A DNA stretch of 64,000 nt from Flavobacteriales bacterium (GCA_025210295.1 JAOASC010000048.1:62001-126000); one strand, 5' to 3'; counted from the first letter of the stretch, positions 48,590-57,888 are shown. The notes: generated by a model from the sequence alone, not told the origin. Numbers and translations are program-made.

Positions 48590-50527
48590 TTAACCTCCCA
48601 AAAACCTTAGATTCCCTAATACTATCTTTAAATCTGTTGAAACATTATAATCTTTGGCATAAATCATATTCAATTTATAAAGCCTTTCTGGAGATTGCTC
48701 CTTTTCACGGGTTGTTATTTTAAGCACTCCCTCTTTGATTTTTGGCAACTTTAAATCCTCTCCTGTAACATTAAAACCTACCCATGTCCTTTTACCAACA
48801 AATACCTGAAAGCAATTTAAAACAAAACCTATGGGTTTTCTTTGAATCAACATCACTACTGGAAAAAGAACAAACAGAAAAGCTGAAACAAGCATATCAA
48901 ACACCCTTTTATTCCTAACATTTTCTGGTTTTGTAATATTATTTAAATCCAATAAATAAATATCTCCTGAGGTGTGGATCGAGTTACTCCCAATTAAAAA
49001 CAAACTATTGGGTTGCGCTATTTTGAAGTCGACATTTTCTTCAACACTAACATTAGACATTTGGTGAATAATTTGTTGTGCAGTCATGTCTTTTGCACAA
49101 AAAATAACTTCATTAATTTTATTGATATGAATAAAATCCTCTAGTTGATTAATGATTCCGTCATATTGAGCGTCCTGATTCTGATTAGTCGGAGATATAT
49201 TGGCTAAATAACCAATATTCGATGTTTGCTCCAATATTGTTTTTACACGTTCTGTTTCTTCGACACTACCGACAATCACAAACCTTTTTTTTGTTTCTGC
49301 GCTTAAGTCAAATCCTTTGACCTTAAAGAGATGTAACAAACCTCTTGTCCCTATATAAGCAAAAACGGTCGTTAAAAACCCTACAATAATGATCAACCGA
49401 GAAAACTGTACCGTTTTAGGCAACAAACCATAAACCATTAATATTACAGCTGTTCCAACCACCCCTCCTTTTAATATCTTTAGTAATTTTACAGGTTTAT
49501 CATACCCCCCCATAAAGAACATTGCTAACAACCAAACCAACCCATAGATGGGCAATGCTATATTTAGCAAGGACTGCTTAAGCTCGACAGGCTTAACTTC
49601 TTGATAAAAGTAAGCGACCACAAACAACAACGCAACAGAAAGTGCATAATCAAACAAAGGTAAACTTAGTTTTTTTACAATTCGATTCAGAATAGCAATA
49701 GAAGCTCGAAAATAAATGGCTATTTTAATCAAAAAAGAAAACGTATTTGCATGAGATGAAGAAAAGTGTTTTTTCGCAAAAATGATCATCGCATTATAAA
49801 ATACAAACACATAGTTCACTGAACTTTTTTTGGTACTTTCTCCTTTGTAATGTATTATTTTAGTTTTGGGATAATAATAATTTTTATACCCTCCTAATAT
49901 GATTCGATAGGATAAATCTATATCTTCTCCATACATAAAGAAATCTTCATCAAGCAAGCCTACTTTATCGAGGGTTTTCCTCCTCATCAACATAAAAGCC
50001 CCAGATAAAACCTCAATTTCATTCACTTCATCTTTATCTAAATACCCTAAGTGATACCTCCCAAACTTCTTTGATTTAGGAAACAAATTGGAAAGTCCAA
50101 AAATTTTATAAAACGCGACATTTGGAGTCGGCAATCCCCTTTTTGACTCTGGTAAAAACACTCCTTTTCCATCAATCATTTTTACCCCAAGGCCTCCAGC
50201 ATCTTTATGCTCATCCATAAAGGCAACTACTTTTTCGAAAGTATCTTCTTCAACAACAGTATCAGGGTTTAACAACAATACATACTCTCCTTTTGAAACT
50301 CTTATTGCCTGATTATTTGCTTTTGAAAAACCTACATTTTGTTTGTTCTCAATCAAAATAACCTCAGGAAACTTCTCTTTGACCATTTCTACAGAACCAT
50401 CTATAGAGATGTTATCTACCACATAAACTTCAGTTGCTACATTTTGGGATGCCTGCCTAACAGATAACAAGCACTGCTCTAGGAAGTGCTCTACATTATA
50501 ATTGACTATAACGACTGTTAGTTTCAT
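48590..50527 (-). CDS. Glycosyltransferase family 2 fused to a degenerate sugar-transferase-like membrane domain
   Basis: The chosen ATG (50527; MKLTVVIVNYNVEHFLEQCL) gives the GT2 start; an upstream ATG at 50554 adds nine basic residues. Residues 1-245 form a GT-A domain of the rhamnosyltransferase-like group, with VVDNISIDGS, LLLNPDTVVEE and GEDIDLSYR, using nucleotide sugars. About 250-410 hold several membrane helices. About 420-535 look like the Rossmann-type CoA-binding-like domain of WcaJ-type proteins (RFVIVGSVEETERVK). The rest begins NKRVFDMLVSAFLFVLF as in undecaprenyl-phosphate sugar transferases but lacks the KFRSM-type catalytic stretch. It may act in exopolysaccharide or O-antigen synthesis. 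Confidence 0.8.
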   Translation of the reverse strand: MKLTVVIVNYNVEHFLEQCLLSVRQASQNVATEVYVVDNISIDGSVEMVKEKFPEVILIENKQNVGFSKANNQAIRVSKGEYVLLLNPDTVVEEDTFEKVVAFMDEHKDAGGLGVKMIDGKGVFLPESKRGLPTPNVAFYKIFGLSNLFPKSKKFGRYHLGYLDKDEVNEIEVLSGAFMLMRRKTLDKVGLLDEDFFMYGEDIDLSYRIILGGYKNYYYPKTKIIHYKGESTKKSSVNYVFVFYNAMIIFAKKHFSSSHANTFSFLIKIAIYFRASIAILNRIVKKLSLPLFDYALSVALLFVVAYFYQEVKPVELKQSLLNIALPIYGLVWLLAMFFMGGYDKPVKLLKILKGGVVGTAVILMVYGLLPKTVQFSRLIIIVGFLTTVFAYIGTRGLLHLFKVKGFDLSAETKKRFVIVGSVEETERVKTILEQTSNIGYLANISPTNQNQDAQYDGIINQLEDFIHINKINEVIFCAKDMTAQQIIHQMSNVSVEENVDFKIAQPNSLFLIGSNSIHTSGDIYLLDLNNITKPENVRNKRVFDMLVSAFLFVLFPVVMLIQRKPIGFVLNCFQVFVGKRTWVGFNVTGEDLKLPKIKEGVLKITTREKEQSPERLYKLNMIYAKDYNVSTDLKIVLGNLRFLGG

Positions 50528-50603
50528 GGTCTCTTTTTTACCTACTTTTTTCAAAATAGACTACAAAAAAACGAATAATATTTTATTATAGTATATTCCT
50601 CGG

Positions 50604-51533
50604 TTATTTTATAGCCACATGAAATAACGCATCCCCTTTTACAACTACAGGATTATTACGATGCCCTATTAATTTACCTTTGTATTTTGAACGAATTATT
50701 TCTTTTTTTGAGCTATTTATTTGATTAACTTCTCCTAACACTTCTCCCTTTTCCACGTAATCTCCTGCTTTCTTCAATAATAAAAACACTCCTGAAGAAG
50801 GACTTCTCATCCACTTAGACTCTTCAAAAACTTCAGACTCATCTTTAATAAGCTTCCCCTCTATCACTCCATAGTGCATCAGTATATTATTGATAATTTT
50901 AAGTCCCTCTGCTATTGAAAAATTGTCTAACCTTAATGACTCCCCTCCTTCATACACCACCAAAGGTTTATCGTTAAGCAACGCCTGTTTACGGTGTGAT
51001 TTTGCTATTGCATTCTTTTTAATTATCAGTGGTACTCCAGAAGCCTTAGCTAGGGCTAGCGCCTCTTCATCTTCTTTGGTGACTCTTAACTGAGGGTAAT
51101 TATACAGACTTGCTCCTCCCGTATGGAAGTCCACTCCAAAATCAACCCACGGCAATATTTCGTTAGTGATTTCATAAGCAATCAACGAAGCTAAAGACCC
51201 TGATTTTGAACCTGGAAAACTACGATTAACATCTTTCCCACTTGTTTCTCGAGCGTAATTTATAAACCCCAATGTATTAATTAAGGGGATAGCAATGACC
51301 GCCCCTTTTTTTAGGTTAGAAAAACTCTTTTTTTCTATTGCTTGCCTTACAATTTCTACCCCATTAATTTCATCACCATGCAATCCACCAGCAAACAAAA
51401 CAGTTGGTCCATTTTCTTTTGCTAAAAAAACATGCACATCAATCGTCAAACTCGTACCTGAAGGCAAGGTTGAAATTGGAATTTGAACACATTTATACGT
51501 TCCTTTTTTTATTTTTTCTCCATTTATTTCCAT
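50604..51533 (-). CDS. Succinylglutamate desuccinylase/aspartoacylase-family zinc hydrolase
   Basis: The ATG at 51533 (MEINGEKIKKGTYKC) is preferred over the TTG at 51542. The 309-residue protein is of the M14-like AstE/AspA group: LFAGGLHGDEINGVEIVR holds the zinc-binding His and Glu, a second metal His is in VDFGVDFHTGGASLYNYPQLR (split by my reading), and a catalytic Glu lies later in VVYEGGE. The C-terminal domain (about 225-309) is beta-rich with lipoyl-like KAGDYVEKGEVLGEV. Such enzymes cleave amide bonds of N-acyl amino acids. Substrate is not provable. Related genes often sit beside RimK-type ligases; here they are 27 kb apart. Confidence 0.87.
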   Translation of the reverse strand: MEINGEKIKKGTYKCVQIPISTLPSGTSLTIDVHVFLAKENGPTVLFAGGLHGDEINGVEIVRQAIEKKSFSNLKKGAVIAIPLINTLGFINYARETSGKDVNRSFPGSKSGSLASLIAYEITNEILPWVDFGVDFHTGGASLYNYPQLRVTKEDEEALALAKASGVPLIIKKNAIAKSHRKQALLNDKPLVVYEGGESLRLDNFSIAEGLKIINNILMHYGVIEGKLIKDESEVFEESKWMRSPSSGVFLLLKKAGDYVEKGEVLGEVNQINSSKKEIIRSKYKGKLIGHRNNPVVVKGDALFHVAIK

Positions 51534-51615
51534 AGAATCCAATTTACAATCAAAAACACTTCATCATCACTTAACGACTCTAAAAGTAGCATTTTTATTG
51601 AGGTTACCACCAAAA

Positions 51616-51633
51616 ATCATCAATATTGATGAT
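51616..51633. promoter_or_regulatory. Perfect 18-bp palindrome between divergent genes
   Basis: ATCATCAATATTGATGAT reads the same on both strands and lies in the 152-base space between the zinc hydrolase and the T9SS cargo gene. Both transcripts would start from this area, so it could be a shared operator. No T run makes a terminator less likely, though A and T tracts flank it. Confidence 0.4.
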
Positions 51634-51685
51634 AAAAAAACATTCGTTTTGACGGAATTTAGCACCAGAAATAAAACTAAATATT

Positions 51686-54319
51686 ATGAAAAAACTATTA
51701 CTTATTGTTCTCACAATAATTAGTCTTAATTATTTATTTGGACAAGGCTATTATTATCAGTGGCATCAACAATTAAATCGACTAACCATCACCCAAACGA
51801 CTGAAGATGCCAATGGAAACCTTTATCATATTGGTCATTATTCTATTAATCCAGACTTAGAACCTGGAGCCAATTCAAATAATTACTCATCCAATGGACA
51901 AAATGACTTTTTTATCCAAAAAACAGATAACCTTGGAAATTTAATCTGGGTTAAAACATTTGGAAGTGCTGGTCAAGACTTTGCAGAAGACATTGTTATT
52001 GACAACCTCGGATACATTTATATCACTGGTAGCTTTAGCGGCACATTAGATTTTGACCCTTCAAACAACATATACAACAGAGCATCAAACGGAGGAACAG
52101 ATGTTTTTATACTTAAATTAAATTCTTCTGGAGATTTGACATGGATTAAAACACTAGGAGGAACTGAATATGACGAGGGAAATTCAATAGACATTGACAA
52201 CTCTAACAATGTCTACATTACAGGAACATTCAAAAACAGTGTTTATTTTGATCAAGCGAACTCCGCTCACCAACTTACTGCATCAACATACAATCCCTAC
52301 ATCCTTAAATTGACTTCTGGAGGAAACTTCACATGGGTAAATACATTCAACTGTAGTTCTTTTTCCTATGGTGAACAAATAAAAATCGACAACAATAACA
52401 ATATAATAACATTAGGAAAATTTCAAGGATCTATTGATTTAGACCCATCTTCTTCAACAACCAACATAAACTCTAATGGTTTTTACGATCTATACATCAG
52501 CAAAATTGATGAAAACGGGAACTACATTTGGAGTAACAGTATAGGAAGTAGCGGAAACGAATACCCATACGACATAGAATTAGATAACAACAACAATGTA
52601 TACATACAAGGTGGATTTGGTGGAACTATAGACTTCGACCCTTCTTCTAACACTCACAACATAAACAACTCCATTCAAAACCAAGTTTTCGTTCAAAAAA
52701 CAAATGAAGACGGAAGTTGGAACTGGACTAAATCCCTAGACGGGTGCACCCCTAAAAGACTCTCAATAAACAATGACAAACTATTAGTAAACGGTTTATT
52801 TTCAGGAACAGTAGACTTCGACTACAGCTCAGGAACAGATATAAAAACATCCAATGGAGGAGATGATATTTACTGTGTGAAAATTGACACTGCTGGAAAC
52901 TTCGAACAATCATTCACAATAGGAAACTCCAGTAGTGATGATACTTATGAAATCAACGTTTTTAAAGACTCAAGTTTTATCTTATATGGTTTTTTTCAAA
53001 GTAGTTCAATAGAAGGTAATCCTGAGGGCAACTCCACCCCCATTCTATACTCTGACGGAGGAAGTGTTTTCTTTACAAAATACCAAATATGTACTCCAAC
53101 TAATACAACCATTACTCAAACAGCTTGTGAGTCATATAGCTCTCCAAGCGGCAATTACACATGGAATAGTTCTGGAACTTATTTTGACACCTTAACCAAC
53201 ATATCTGGATGCGATTCTGTAATCACTATCAATTTAACAATTAACAACAGCTCTACATCTACCGACATTCAATCTGCTTGTGGAAGCTATACTTGGATTG
53301 ACGGCAATACTTATACCACCAGTAATAACACTGCTATTTATACCACCACCAATGCTGCAGGGTGTGACTCCATAATCACGCTTGACTTAACTATCTTAAA
53401 CAGTTCAACGTCTACTGATACCCAAACCGCTTGTGGAAGTTTCACTTGGTTAGATGGCAATATTTACACTACAAACAACAACTCTGCTACTTATACCACC
53501 ACCAATGCCGCTGGGTGTGACTCCATAATCACGCTTGACTTGACTATTTTAAATAACACAACGTCTACTGATACCCAAACCGCTTGTGGAAGTTTCACTT
53601 GGTTAGACGGCAATATTTACACTACAAACAACAACTCTGCTACTTATACCACCACCAATGCCGCTGGGTGTGACTCCATAATCACGCTTGACTTAACTAT
53701 TTTAAATAGCACAACGTCTACTGATACCCAAACCGCTTGTGGAAGCTATACTTGGGTTGATGGTAACACTTATACTACGAACAACAACTCTGCTACATAT
53801 ACCACAACAAACACTGCGGGATGTGACTCCATAATTACTTTGAATCTAACGATACATAACGTTGACACCTCTGTTACCCAAAACAACTTAACGTTAACAG
53901 CAAATGCTAGTGGCGCACAATATCAATGGTTCGAATGTAATAACTCCACTGCTCTAATGGGAGAAACGAACATCAGCTTTACCCCAACTACTAGCGGGAA
54001 CTATGCGGTGGAGATCACCACCCTTGAAGGTTGCGTCGATACTAGTAGTTGTTACACCGTTTTGAACACTTCTATTCATGAGATCAATAAGGCTATAAAC
54101 ATATTCCCTCAACCTTTCCAAACGGACTTTAATATTTCTTTTGAAGCCGCAGAAGAAAGAACAATCACATTGTATGATCTCAATGGTAAAATTGTTTTCT
54201 CTAAAATCACAACAGAGCAAGAGATTAACATTAGACCTACTCCAATAACAAGAGGAACCTATATTTTAAACATCATAGACAACAATTCTACCAACAACTA
54301 TACAATTGTTAAACATTAG
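51686..54319 (+). CDS. Large secreted T9SS type A cargo protein with SBBP-like and CGSYTW repeats
   Basis: The 877-residue protein has a signal peptide (to about residue 20) and an SBBP/beta-propeller-like region (about 30-465) with repeated blocks such as DNLGYIYITGSFSGTLDFDPS. Then follow one diverged and four close copies of a 51-residue unit with CGSYTW-x-DGN...AGCDSIITL (about 474-728), a short Ig-like PKD-type part, and a C-terminal T9SS type A sorting domain (about 803-877; INIFPQPFQTDFNISFE, LYDLNGKIVFSK, RGTYILNIID). It is exported by the type IX system and probably attached to the surface. The two cysteines per unit may form disulphides. A terminator follows. Confidence 0.87.
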   Translation: MKKLLLIVLTIISLNYLFGQGYYYQWHQQLNRLTITQTTEDANGNLYHIGHYSINPDLEPGANSNNYSSNGQNDFFIQKTDNLGNLIWVKTFGSAGQDFAEDIVIDNLGYIYITGSFSGTLDFDPSNNIYNRASNGGTDVFILKLNSSGDLTWIKTLGGTEYDEGNSIDIDNSNNVYITGTFKNSVYFDQANSAHQLTASTYNPYILKLTSGGNFTWVNTFNCSSFSYGEQIKIDNNNNIITLGKFQGSIDLDPSSSTTNINSNGFYDLYISKIDENGNYIWSNSIGSSGNEYPYDIELDNNNNVYIQGGFGGTIDFDPSSNTHNINNSIQNQVFVQKTNEDGSWNWTKSLDGCTPKRLSINNDKLLVNGLFSGTVDFDYSSGTDIKTSNGGDDIYCVKIDTAGNFEQSFTIGNSSSDDTYEINVFKDSSFILYGFFQSSSIEGNPEGNSTPILYSDGGSVFFTKYQICTPTNTTITQTACESYSSPSGNYTWNSSGTYFDTLTNISGCDSVITINLTINNSSTSTDIQSACGSYTWIDGNTYTTSNNTAIYTTTNAAGCDSIITLDLTILNSSTSTDTQTACGSFTWLDGNIYTTNNNSATYTTTNAAGCDSIITLDLTILNNTTSTDTQTACGSFTWLDGNIYTTNNNSATYTTTNAAGCDSIITLDLTILNSTTSTDTQTACGSYTWVDGNTYTTNNNSATYTTTNTAGCDSIITLNLTIHNVDTSVTQNNLTLTANASGAQYQWFECNNSTALMGETNISFTPTTSGNYAVEITTLEGCVDTSSCYTVLNTSIHEINKAINIFPQPFQTDFNISFEAAEERTITLYDLNGKIVFSKITTEQEINIRPTPITRGTYILNIIDNNSTNNYTIVKH
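53258..53869 (+). repeat. Four tandem 153-bp coding repeats
   Basis: Four in-frame units of 153 bases (51 residues) start at 53258, 53411, 53564 and 53717. Units 2 and 3 differ at only about three or four bases by inspection, showing recent duplication or gene conversion; the others are more diverged. A looser unit precedes the array (about 53105-53257). In-frame copy-number change would lengthen the surface protein. Confidence 0.9.
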
Positions 54320-54327
54320 TCCCCCAT

Positions 54328-54377
54328 GCTGGCTAGCTATACTTTACACAAAACATAAATGCTAGCCAGCTATTTTT
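54328..54377 (+). terminator. Intrinsic terminator after the T9SS cargo gene
   Basis: GCTGGCTAGC (54328-54337) and GCTAGCCAGC (54361-54370) form a perfect 10-bp stem with a 23-base loop, followed by a T-rich tail. Confidence 0.75.
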
Positions 54378-54397
54378 TTATCTTAAAAACTTAAATC

Positions 54398-54871
54398 ATG
54401 CAAGAAAACATCGACTACGTAATTGCTCAAAATGCTACTTCAGCTGGGCAGGCTGGGCTAGCTACAGTAAACAAAGGAACGTTTATTGGAACAAAAAACT
54501 ACCTATTTTATATTCCATCAAAAGAAGAGGAACACTCTATGAGAGCAATCACAACCACAACCAACTATTTTGATGGTAAAAGTATTGAAGATTTTCTTAT
54601 CGATAAACTCCATGAAAAAGCTTTAAATGTAAAAGATTTTGAAACTTATATGCTTACTGAATTTTCAAAAGAAATGCCCTCTGCCCTGATTCAGAATCTA
54701 AACGAAGGTATTGAACAACTAAAAGTCACAGCCTCTTGGTTAGGAAGCGGGGTATACACTAATGAAACAACAAGAAAAGTAGGGTGGAAATCTTTCGTTC
54801 AAAAACTGGGTAAAAACAAAAAGGGCATTCAATTATTTTATAGTAATCACAGTAAATTTGTAAAGAAGTAA
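54398..54871 (+). CDS. Unknown soluble protein
   Basis: A 157-residue protein without a signal peptide or membrane segment (MQENIDYVIAQNATSAGQAG). It is mixed alpha/beta by appearance and ends with a strongly basic stretch, KSFVQKLGKNKKGIQLFYSNHSKFVKK (partial), with possible nucleic-acid or membrane-surface contact. No family was recognised. It lies alone between a terminator and the next lipoprotein gene, which starts 31 bases after its stop on the same strand. Confidence 0.65.
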   Translation: MQENIDYVIAQNATSAGQAGLATVNKGTFIGTKNYLFYIPSKEEEHSMRAITTTTNYFDGKSIEDFLIDKLHEKALNVKDFETYMLTEFSKEMPSALIQNLNEGIEQLKVTASWLGSGVYTNETTRKVGWKSFVQKLGKNKKGIQLFYSNHSKFVKK

Positions 54872-54902
54872 AATTACATTTACGTTTATAAACACAATTC
54901 TT

Positions 54903-55724
54903 ATGAAAGTCAATACAATATTTTTATTCCTCTCCTACATCGTTATTAGTTGCGGACCATCTGTTGAAGAAGAAATTAAGAAATATGATGAACTTGCTAA
55001 AAAAGAAGCGGAAGAACATGATAGAGTACTAACGGAATTAACTCATAGTTTCCAAAAAGACAGCCTTGAAATACTTACTAAAGGCCAAAATAGAATTTTA
55101 GAATTAGCTGATATATTCAATGCTTTAACCAACACTACTCCAAAAACCATAAAAAAAGAATTGATCCTTGATGCTACTACCAAAAACAAGAACATTCTTT
55201 TTTACCACAACTCTATATTTGAACTGAACTCACCTAGAACTATTAATAATTTTGACTCTAAAACATTTGATTTAATCACCCATTTTACCCAACAAGGAAC
55301 CTATCCTTTTCAGGCTGATCAAACAGACATCAATTATTCAAAAGAAAATTTTAATGCATTTAAACAAAACTGCAAAACGTTTGTAAATGCTAAATACGCT
55401 TTAATACAATCTGACCTGGAGGTTAAAGCACCACAACTTCAAGACAGCATGTTTACTGAAGGCTATTACAAAGGCCATGCAGCTTTGATAGATATCGATA
55501 GTAAAACTGTAATTGATAATTTTGTTTTTGAAGCCAAAAGCAGTACAGAAATACAAAATAACAAATACTATATAAATGGTAAGAGCGCTGACGAATCTAA
55601 CATTAGTGATGAGCAGGCCTTAATCAATGATTATTTTGAAAACATTTACTTAGCTCTAGACAAAGAAATTAGTGAACGCTACACACTTAATGGAGCCTTA
55701 CCTAAACTAATCGTCAACAATTAA
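54903..55724 (+). CDS. Lipoprotein, unknown function
   Basis: The 273-residue precursor has an SPII signal (MKVNTIFLFLSYIVISCGPS; lipobox Cys17). The mature N-terminus is acidic and rich in Lys/Glu (EEEIKKYDELAKKEAEEH), probably a short helical linker or coiled coil, followed by a helical soluble domain with no visible active site. No family was recognised. It ends convergent with the small membrane protein gene on the minus strand, the two stop codons overlapping by two bases. Confidence 0.7.
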   Translation: MKVNTIFLFLSYIVISCGPSVEEEIKKYDELAKKEAEEHDRVLTELTHSFQKDSLEILTKGQNRILELADIFNALTNTTPKTIKKELILDATTKNKNILFYHNSIFELNSPRTINNFDSKTFDLITHFTQQGTYPFQADQTDINYSKENFNAFKQNCKTFVNAKYALIQSDLEVKAPQLQDSMFTEGYYKGHAALIDIDSKTVIDNFVFEAKSSTEIQNNKYYINGKSADESNISDEQALINDYFENIYLALDKEISERYTLNGALPKLIVNN

Positions 55725-55894
55725 AAAAACAAATAACTCCAAAGCCCCAGTATTAAACCAGACATTCCGATCCAACCAAATAAAAATGTTTGAAAAAAGG
55801 AATGCCCTTGGTTTTTCTGGTAGTTAGCAGAAATTAACGCCAATACTAAAGCCATTCCTAAACCTACTATTAGGAAATATGTAGGCACTTGCAT
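55721..55894 (-). CDS. 57-residue small membrane protein, unknown function
   Basis: A complete frame of 57 residues starts MQVPTYFLIVGLGMALVLAL and ends WSYLFF. It has two hydrophobic segments (about residues 5-22 and 37-56) separated by a polar loop, SANYQKNQGHS, an ordinary two-helix hairpin. It is the last gene of the TPR/barrel operon: the stop of the SemiSWEET-like gene is only three bases upstream of its ATG. Spacing, codon pattern and hydrophobic hairpin make it a real gene. No family was recognised. Confidence 0.7.
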   Translation of the reverse strand: MQVPTYFLIVGLGMALVLALISANYQKNQGHSFFQTFLFGWIGMSGLILGLWSYLFF

Positions 55895-55897
55895 AAG

Positions 55898-56125
55898 CTA
55901 AGCTTCCTTTTTCAATAAGTAATAAGCATTAACAACCAATATCGCTACATTGGTTACTATAATTGGAATCGACCCCAACATAAAACCATACGCCACAAAC
56001 AAAGCGCATCCCACAGAATTCACAACTCTCAACACCTTAATGTCTTTCATTAAAAAAGACACTAACACCCCCAGAGAAGCCGCATAACCTACCCACTCTG
56101 TTAGTGTAATTCCAAATATTTCCAT
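55898..56125 (-). CDS. SemiSWEET/YgjV-like three-helix membrane protein
   Basis: A 75-residue protein with three hydrophobic segments (about residues 8-26, 31-48 and 50-70). The order of blocks WVGYAASLGVLVSFL, a polar VLRVVNSVGCALFVAYG, and SIPIIVTNVAILVVNAYYL closely parallels SemiSWEET transporters (GYxAA...SFxPQ...NxxGxxLWFxYG...PIxxxN), which work as dimers that move small sugars, and the YgjV inner-membrane family. The PQ motif of SemiSWEET is absent, so transport is uncertain. It lies 11 bases after the barrel gene and three bases before the 57-residue gene. Confidence 0.7.
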   Translation of the reverse strand: MEIFGITLTEWVGYAASLGVLVSFLMKDIKVLRVVNSVGCALFVAYGFMLGSIPIIVTNVAILVVNAYYLLKKEA

Positions 56126-56136
56126 TTTTTTATTTT

Positions 56137-57888
56137 TTAAAAACTATATGTTACCCCTCCTAACAAATTAAATGTATAAACAGGGTATTCTAACCAATGC
56201 TGGTATTTTTGACCAACGATGTTATTTAAATCTAAGAAAGCCGACAGCCTCTTATTATAACGGTATTCAATACCTAAATTTGCATCAAAATAAGGTTTTA
56301 AATCCGTAATGTATTTTCCTTCTGAATTTGGAGTGACTCCTTCTATTGGATTTAAACTATAAACTTTTCTACTCCCTACCAATCTAAAATTAGCTTTTGC
56401 AACAATCTTATCTGCTAAATCGTACATTCCCAAAATAGCCACTTCATAATTGGGCAGATTCCAAGCATGCGCCTCTTTAAGGGTAGAATAATTGTAATAA
56501 TCTCCTTTTAAATACAGCTTGATTTTTTCGTGAAGATGGTACCCTAATTGTGCTGATAAAGTTGTTTTATCTATAGAGTCATATTCTACGTTAAACTTAT
56601 TTTCGTAACTAAACATTGTATCATTAACAAACAAAGCAACATTTCCTAATTTTTCGTATTGAGCTTTTAAGTTAAATGAAACTGTAGCACTAACCGACCC
56701 TTTGAACCCACCATATAAATTAATGCGTTGGTTGGTATTTCTAAACCCAACTGTTTGACCTAAATAATTGGTAGAAACACTTTCTAGAACATAAGGATTT
56801 ACCTTTCTAAAAACATTAAAACTATTTTGTTGCAGCCCTCCTGTAATCCCTGCATAAGGAACTAAAATATCATTGAACAAACTATAGCTAGCACTCAAAT
56901 CTGGATAAAAGAAAAAACGTGCTTCACTAGTCACCTCCATGTGAACTCCAACTCCTGCCTTTGCTAGCAACTTCCCTCTTCTTGTTTTTATAAAGGGATT
57001 GATTTTGAAAACCGCATTTCCGTATTTCGTTTGGGTATCAGGAGAAAGAACCACCGTATTTATCGGACTAAAAACAGGCTGTTGGAGATGATTAATACCT
57101 AAACTTACGTCTGCACCTGCTTCTTCTCTACCTACATATTTATAGATATTCGATTTTATTTTAAAATTATTTTCAGCAATTCCTGTTTGCCCATTCAAAT
57201 AATAATAATCGACATGAGAGGTATGACTTACCTTAGCACTATCTTTATGCATACTCTTTAAAGTCCCAGAATAACGAATCGTTTGGTACACTTGTTTAGT
57301 CGTATCATCGTTTGTGCGATAAACTTCTGGAATTAAAGTATCTGAACTTGAGAATCCATAATAATGATATTTATTACGTTCATAATTAATGCGATTATCG
57401 AAGGTATATTTTTTAAAAAAGTGCTTATAATATCCCCCAAACTCATTATCACTAAACAGGTTTGCTCCTACATTTTTAAGGTTAGTTAATGAACTATGGT
57501 GCTTAACATTTACCCCCCATGAATTTCTTTTTGAACGATTCGAGCTATAATAAGCATCTAAAAACGGCATGGTGTAAGTTCCCAAACCTACTTTCACATA
57601 TCCATTATATAGTTTATCTAATGGTTGACTAATTTTCAACTTAGCGGCTTTTATCGGCTTTGTCTCAAAAGTAACTTCATGATAAGTGGGCTCGATATAA
57701 TACTTTACTTCAGGGATTTCTATTACAGAATCATTTAATTGAGGTAATGTATTTACTTTTTCTGATTTGGTAATGGTACGCTGATAATCATCCACAGCGA
57801 TATGCTCATTATTTCCCTGAGCATAAAACCAAGTAGTTGTAAACAAAACAACTACGACAGTAACGATAGTTAGTTTAACCTTTCTCAT
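56137..57888 (-). CDS. TonB-receptor-like outer-membrane beta-barrel protein
   Basis: The ATG at 57888 (MRKVKLTIVTVVVVLFTTTWFYAQ) gives a signal peptide and avoids the overlap of the 57906 start with the upstream gene. The 583-residue mature protein has long alternating hydrophobic and polar strands with many aromatic residues, such as VKVGLGTYTMPFLDAYYSS and FLDLNNIVGQKYQHWLEYP, and ends VTYSF, the aromatic C-terminus of an outer-membrane barrel. A TonB plug domain and TonB box are not evident. The upstream TPR gene is read into it, so the two products may work together, for instance as barrel and periplasmic scaffold. Confidence 0.78.
   Translation of the reverse strand: MRKVKLTIVTVVVVLFTTTWFYAQGNNEHIAVDDYQRTITKSEKVNTLPQLNDSVIEIPEVKYYIEPTYHEVTFETKPIKAAKLKISQPLDKLYNGYVKVGLGTYTMPFLDAYYSSNRSKRNSWGVNVKHHSSLTNLKNVGANLFSDNEFGGYYKHFFKKYTFDNRINYERNKYHYYGFSSSDTLIPEVYRTNDDTTKQVYQTIRYSGTLKSMHKDSAKVSHTSHVDYYYLNGQTGIAENNFKIKSNIYKYVGREEAGADVSLGINHLQQPVFSPINTVVLSPDTQTKYGNAVFKINPFIKTRRGKLLAKAGVGVHMEVTSEARFFFYPDLSASYSLFNDILVPYAGITGGLQQNSFNVFRKVNPYVLESVSTNYLGQTVGFRNTNQRINLYGGFKGSVSATVSFNLKAQYEKLGNVALFVNDTMFSYENKFNVEYDSIDKTTLSAQLGYHLHEKIKLYLKGDYYNYSTLKEAHAWNLPNYEVAILGMYDLADKIVAKANFRLVGSRKVYSLNPIEGVTPNSEGKYITDLKPYFDANLGIEYRYNKRLSAFLDLNNIVGQKYQHWLEYPVYTFNLLGGVTYSF

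Noticed and set aside
53105-53869. Possible CRISPR-like direct repeats
   Set aside because: The repeats are 153 bases long, adjacent without spacers and in frame within a secreted protein. They are protein-coding tandem repeats.
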